This document shows, in pieces, positions 57,204 to 60,313 of a stretch of 60,313 nucleotides of DNA. The notes under the pieces are model-generated. The model worked only from the letters and a program-made list of their open reading frames with translations, was not told where the DNA came from and did no database searches. Source of the stretch: Nitrospinae bacterium bin107. Its GTDB lineage: Bacteria; UBA8248. The number at the start of each line of letters is the position of its first letter. Position 1 is the first letter of the stretch. The stretch is from contig MPNJ01000024.1 of the NCBI GenBank assembly GCA_002238965.1, forward strand, positions 1 to 60,313, given 5' to 3'. A program made the position numbers and the translations under genes.

Positions 57204-57710
57204 TCAATTCTCGTCGGCGAACTTTGGCGGACGGAAAATCCAGCGATCCCCATCACGCCTCAATACGACCTCGCGCGTGGCGGGCGCGAGCAGTTCCTCT
57301 CCACCGGGGGTGCGGATGACGATGACGTCGTTTCCACCAGCTCCGAACATGTCCACCACGCGCCCGAGGGGATTTCCTCCCTCGTCGATGACTTCACAGC
57401 CTTCGAAATCCTCGAAGTAGAGAACCCCCTCATCGGGGCCATCCAGGAATTTCCTGTCCGCCAGAAAAACAACCCCCCGCAGCGCCTCGGCGTCTTCGGG
57501 GGTGTCGATTCTCTTGAACTTCCAGACGACGGCTCCCTTGCCGCCCCGGTGACATGCCGCTATCTCGAACCTTCTCGCAGGCTCATCTCGCGAGAACACT
57601 TCCTCGATTCGCTCATAGGCGGCCAGGTCGTCGAGCCAGGGCTCCACCCGAACGGCTCCCTTGACGCCGTGGGGCCTGAGTGCGACGCCCACGGCCACCC
57701 TGCCGCTCAT
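57204..57710 (-). CDS. rimM: 16S rRNA processing protein RimM
   Basis: The 168-residue protein has VAVGVALRPHGVKGAVRVEP at its N-terminus and a PRC-barrel with FEGCEVIDEGGNPLGRVVDMFGAGGNDVIVI. It helps 30S maturation and binds S19. It starts nine bases after the rpsP stop; the KH-domain gene often found between them is absent. Confidence 0.95.
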   Translation of the reverse strand: MSGRVAVGVALRPHGVKGAVRVEPWLDDLAAYERIEEVFSRDEPARRFEIAACHRGGKGAVVWKFKRIDTPEDAEALRGVVFLADRKFLDGPDEGVLYFEDFEGCEVIDEGGNPLGRVVDMFGAGGNDVIVIRTPGGEELLAPATREVVLRRDGDRWIFRPPKFADEN

Positions 57711-57719
57711 GTGGCTTCC

Positions 57720-57965
57720 CTAATCGTTGATGCCTGCCCTGTCGAGAAGGTTCCTAACCGTCCGGGTCGGGATGGCGCCCTTATCAATCCAGGCCTTCGC
57801 CTTCTCGAGATCGATGTGAACGAATGCGGGGTCTTCCGACGGATCGTAGCGGCCGATGCTTTCGATGAAACGACCATCGCGCGGCATGCGCTCATCCTGC
57901 ACGACGACGCGGTAGCGCGGCGCTTTTTTCATACCCCCACGGGCAAGTCTGATTTTTACGGCCAA
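57720..57965 (-). CDS. rpsP: 30S ribosomal protein S16
   Basis: The 81-residue protein begins [22 protein letters not shown] and has [14 protein letters not shown], the S16 signature. It is required for 30S assembly. It is 11 bases downstream of ffh. Confidence 0.97.
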   Translation of the reverse strand: MAVKIRLARGGMKKAPRYRVVVQDERMPRDGRFIESIGRYDPSEDPAFVHIDLEKAKAWIDKGAIPTRTVRNLLDRAGIND

Positions 57966-57976
57966 AGTATATCTCC

Positions 57977-59311
57977 CTAGAAATTAAGCATTTGACGCAT
58001 TCTCTGCATCTGTTTTTTCTTGCCGCCTTTTGAAAATTGCTTCATCAGTTTCTGCGTTTGCGTGAATTGCTTGAGCAGCCGGTTCACGTCCTGCACACGG
58101 GTGCCGCTCCCGGCGGCGATGCGTTTTCTGCGGCTGCCCTTGATGATTTCGGGCTTCGTGCGTTCGGCCGGCGTCATCGAATCGATGATGGCCACCGTGC
58201 GCGTGAGTTCGGTCTCGTCGATATCCACGTCGGGCATCTTGTTGCCCAGCCCCGGTATCATGGACAGGACATCACCCATCGAACCCATCTTCCGCATCTG
58301 GAGAATCTGCTCTTTCATCGTCACGAGGGTGAACGTCCCCTTGCCGAGAGACTCCACCATGGATTGCGCGTCATCGGGGGAGATGGCGGTTTCGGCCTTC
58401 TCGATGAGGGACATGACGTCCCCCATGCCCAGAATGCGGGAGGCCATTCTCTCGGGATGAAACTCCTCGAGCGCGTCGAGCTTCTCGCCCGCACCTACCA
58501 TCTTGACGGGCACGCCCGTCACCGAGCGCAGCGAGAGGGCGCCGCCGCCTCTGGCATCGCCGTCGAGCTTCGTCAGTACGACGCCCGTGATGCCGATGCG
58601 GTCTGAAAACGCGGAGCCCAAGTTCACCGCTTCCTGGCCCGTCATGGCGTCCGCGACCAGGAGCACCTCATCGGGCCGCGCCGCTTCTTTCATCTCCTTC
58701 AACTCGTCCATCAGTGCGTCATCGATGTGCAGCCTGCCCGCGCTGTCCACGATGCAGTAATCGAAATGCTCGAGCCGGGCGCGTTCCGCCGCCCGCCGCA
58801 CGATTTCCACAGGACTCGTCATGCCTTCCGAATCGAACGCGTCTGCGCCCGTCTGCTCGGCCAGCCTCTTGAGCTGGGTGATGGCCGCCGGCCGCGCGAC
58901 GTCCGCAGGCACGAGAAGAACGCGCAATCCCTTGCTTTTGAGCTTCAAGGCGATCTTGCCGGCCGTCGTCGTTTTCCCCGAGCCCTGTAGACCGACGAGC
59001 ATCACGGTCGTGACGCCGCTCGAAGCGCGCTCGAGAGGTGCGCTCTTTGCGCCCATGAGTTCCGTGAGACGCCCCTGGACCGCCTTGATGACCTGCTGGG
59101 AGGGGTCCAAGTGCGCGACGCGCTCGACCCCGAGAAGATCCTCGCGGATTTTCGCCACCAAATCCCTGGCGACCCGGAAGTTCACGTCGGCTTCGAGCAG
59201 CGCCAGTCGAATCTCGCGAAGCGCGGAATCGACTTCTTTTTCTCCCAAAACGCCCCGGCTTCTCAAATCCTTGAAGATTCCGCCCAGACGCTCTTTCAAG
59301 CCGTCAAACAT
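57977..59311 (-). CDS. ffh: signal recognition particle GTPase Ffh
   Basis: The 444-residue protein has an N domain ([16 protein letters not shown]), a GTPase domain with [14 protein letters not shown] and the [16 protein letters not shown] and [10 protein letters not shown] motifs. A methionine-rich M domain follows ([20 protein letters not shown], ending [14 protein letters not shown]). It targets nascent membrane proteins to FtsY. ATG 59311 begins the conserved N domain; the frame extends upstream without conservation. It leads the ribosomal/tRNA-modification operon. Confidence 0.96.
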   Translation of the reverse strand: MFDGLKERLGGIFKDLRSRGVLGEKEVDSALREIRLALLEADVNFRVARDLVAKIREDLLGVERVAHLDPSQQVIKAVQGRLTELMGAKSAPLERASSGVTTVMLVGLQGSGKTTTAGKIALKLKSKGLRVLLVPADVARPAAITQLKRLAEQTGADAFDSEGMTSPVEIVRRAAERARLEHFDYCIVDSAGRLHIDDALMDELKEMKEAARPDEVLLVADAMTGQEAVNLGSAFSDRIGITGVVLTKLDGDARGGGALSLRSVTGVPVKMVGAGEKLDALEEFHPERMASRILGMGDVMSLIEKAETAISPDDAQSMVESLGKGTFTLVTMKEQILQMRKMGSMGDVLSMIPGLGNKMPDVDIDETELTRTVAIIDSMTPAERTKPEIIKGSRRKRIAAGSGTRVQDVNRLLKQFTQTQKLMKQFSKGGKKKQMQRMRQMLNF

Positions 59312-59439
59312 CGAACACCCCAACTGATTGATATTCAATATGTTTTCGATTTTCCACCCGCAAGGCCGGGTGAGGAACCCCAACTTATAAGGATTTTATG
59401 CCGCGAGTGTCAACCGGGTGCGGAACGGGCCACCCTCTC

Positions 59440-59690
59440 GGGGCTGTTGAATAACCCCTCGTTGGGGGGAGTACTTCCTCCCGAAGATTCGTGGTGACAG
59501 ACCCGAGGAGGGGCTGTCCCACAGGTTGCTACCTGTCCGCGGCGTCCCTCGATACGGCGCGCAATCGCGCCTACTCGGGATGCGGGAGGGGGTTTTACGG
59601 ATACCGCTCGGGACAAGGGGGGTATTGCGCACAAGGGCGGCGAATGCGCCGCAGGCGCTTTCCCTCTCAAGGGGGTTTTTCAACAATCCC
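59440..59690. repeat. cluster of intergenic repeats
   Basis: The 396-base gap between ffh and the next gene contains GGGGCTGTTGAATAACCCC (59440-59458) and TTTTTCAACAATCCC (59676-59690). It also has an ACAGGTTGCTACCTGT hairpin (59521-59536) and the copy of the 11105 element (59544-59586) with a perfect GGCGCG/CGCGCC stem. No gene is supported in it. The ffh promoter should lie just above 59312. Confidence 0.65.
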
Positions 59691-59707
59691 AAGGCGGGAG
59701 GGTTCGT

Positions 59708-60028
59708 TTACCTGGTTCGCTCGATGAGCGCGCGCAGGGCCATGCGGCTTTCCGCCTGCCCGTCAATGAGTTCGCGCAGGGTCATTCGGCTTTCCGCCTG
59801 CCCGTCGATGAGTTCGCGCAGGGCCGCCATCGACTCCTCGTGCCTGAGCCGGGATTCGGCCATCGACTCCTCGTGTCTGCGCTCGGATTCGGTCATCGTC
59901 TCATTGTGCTTGCGTTCGGAGTCGGCGGCGCGTATTTCGGCGCCCTTCGCCATGACGCGGATGCCGTAGAAGATCAGCGCGAGGCCGCCGTAGGAGGCGA
60001 TGAGGTTGAGGTATTCATACGTCGTCAT
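59708..60028 (-). CDS. small membrane-anchored coiled-coil protein with internal repeats
   Basis: The 106-residue protein begins MTTYEYLNLIASYGGLALIFYG, one membrane segment (about 5-24). A charged coil follows with 11-residue units (RHEESMAES) and 14-residue units (LRELIDGQAESRM). The second set is exact in DNA as a 42-bp period. GGGAG precedes ATG 60028. I do not recognise a family. The repeat number probably varies. A TTTTTCAACA repeat lies 18 bases beyond its stop. Confidence 0.6.
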   Translation of the reverse strand: MTTYEYLNLIASYGGLALIFYGIRVMAKGAEIRAADSERKHNETMTESERRHEESMAESRLRHEESMAALRELIDGQAESRMTLRELIDGQAESRMALRALIERTR

Positions 60029-60125
60029 GCGTTTACTCCCTGGAGGAGGGTCCCTCATACGCCTCACGTGTACGCTCTTGAGTATAAAAAAAGCGAGTGC
60101 GTCTCGTCAAATCTACCCGCATCGG

Positions 60126-60290
60126 GCCTGTTGAACTCCCCTCCAGGGGTTGTTGAAAAACCCTCGCCGGGGGGTAGCGAACGCTCCCTCCCCGGTCGGG
60201 TCAAGCCCTTATTCATCAATCGCGTTTTACCCCCAACCCCCCTGTGAAGGGGTCGTTGATAAAGTCCCGATTTTGTGATTCGGCGCATGT
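60126..60290. repeat. intergenic repeats at the right edge
   Basis: Included are CCTGTTGAACTCCCC (about 60127), GGGGTTGTTGAAAAACCCTC (60146-60165), and an inverted, diverged copy of the 39-bp repeat (60248-60283) ending in a CGCCGAATCAC complement. No gene is seen from 60068 to the end. Confidence 0.65.
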
Positions 60291-60313
60291 AATCGACAGA
60301 CGAGAGAGAAGAA

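Overview
The window is a GC-rich bacterial chromosome segment with compact operons and several repeat-filled gaps. It carries clear bacterial housekeeping genes (ffh, rpsP, rimM, trmD, rplS, valS, ribF, dnaK, clpB, queA, rpoZ) and a Gram-negative envelope set: a TolC-type outer-membrane factor, an OmpA-domain protein and a lipoprotein. The mix of an HspR-controlled heat-shock cluster, 2-oxoacid:ferredoxin oxidoreductase, LLM flavin oxidoreductase, cyclase-family hydrolase, M24 peptidase and two selenoproteins suggests an uncultured Deltaproteobacteria-like, Tectomicrobia-like or Nitrospinota-like lineage. That placement is inference and cannot be settled from this sequence.

Layout. 1-5.1 kb: possible 5' end of a group II intron, an orphan ABC ATPase, a VOC protein, an LmbE/Mca-like deacetylase and korAB. 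5.3-12.2 kb: HD hydrolase, M24 peptidase, Tat-exported aldo/keto reductase with a ferredoxin tail, an NAD-dependent epimerase-like protein, a YbhN-like membrane protein and a CDP-alcohol phosphotransferase, with two dense repeat islands (7.35-7.83 and 11.02-11.61 kb). 12.3-17.8 kb: a molybdoenzyme operon (FeS-NrfD fusion, molybdopterin subunit, TorD-like chaperone) without Tat signals. 18.3-21.9 kb: trmJ-like, queA, IHF/HU and an aminotransferase. 21.9-31.8 kb: one long minus-strand cluster, transcribed clpB, dnaK, cbpA-like, hspR, htpX, grpE, dnaJ, DUF1844, rpoZ, with a strong promoter upstream of clpB. 32.1-34.5 kb: an A-type FeS carrier, then two convergent genes that each need an in-frame UGA to be read as selenocysteine. 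One is a B12/radical SAM protein with a Cys-Sec-Ala-Glu-Pro tail and the other a small UxxC thioredoxin-fold protein. Conventional gene calls would truncate both. 34.6-47 kb: cyclase, LLM oxidoreductase and MarR regulator; Bax-inhibitor-1 protein; OmpA coiled-coil protein; M16 peptidase; tRNA-Leu; Grx-like, LysE and RibF proteins; then a TolC-ruvX-mltG operon. 47.2-52.1 kb: response regulator, valS, birA, coaX. 52.2-59.3 kb: the widespread ffh-rpsP-rimM-trmD-(SPOUT MTase)-rplS-rnhB-yraN order, interrupted between rplS and rnhB by an alpha/beta hydrolase and a frameshifted TbpB-like lipoprotein. 59.4-60.3 kb: repeats and a small internally repetitive membrane protein.

The most notable features are the selenoprotein pair with candidate SECIS hairpins, a family of intergenic repeats that supplies the same Gly-Cys-stop ending to two unrelated genes, and a 175-bp element with perfect 29-bp inverted ends.
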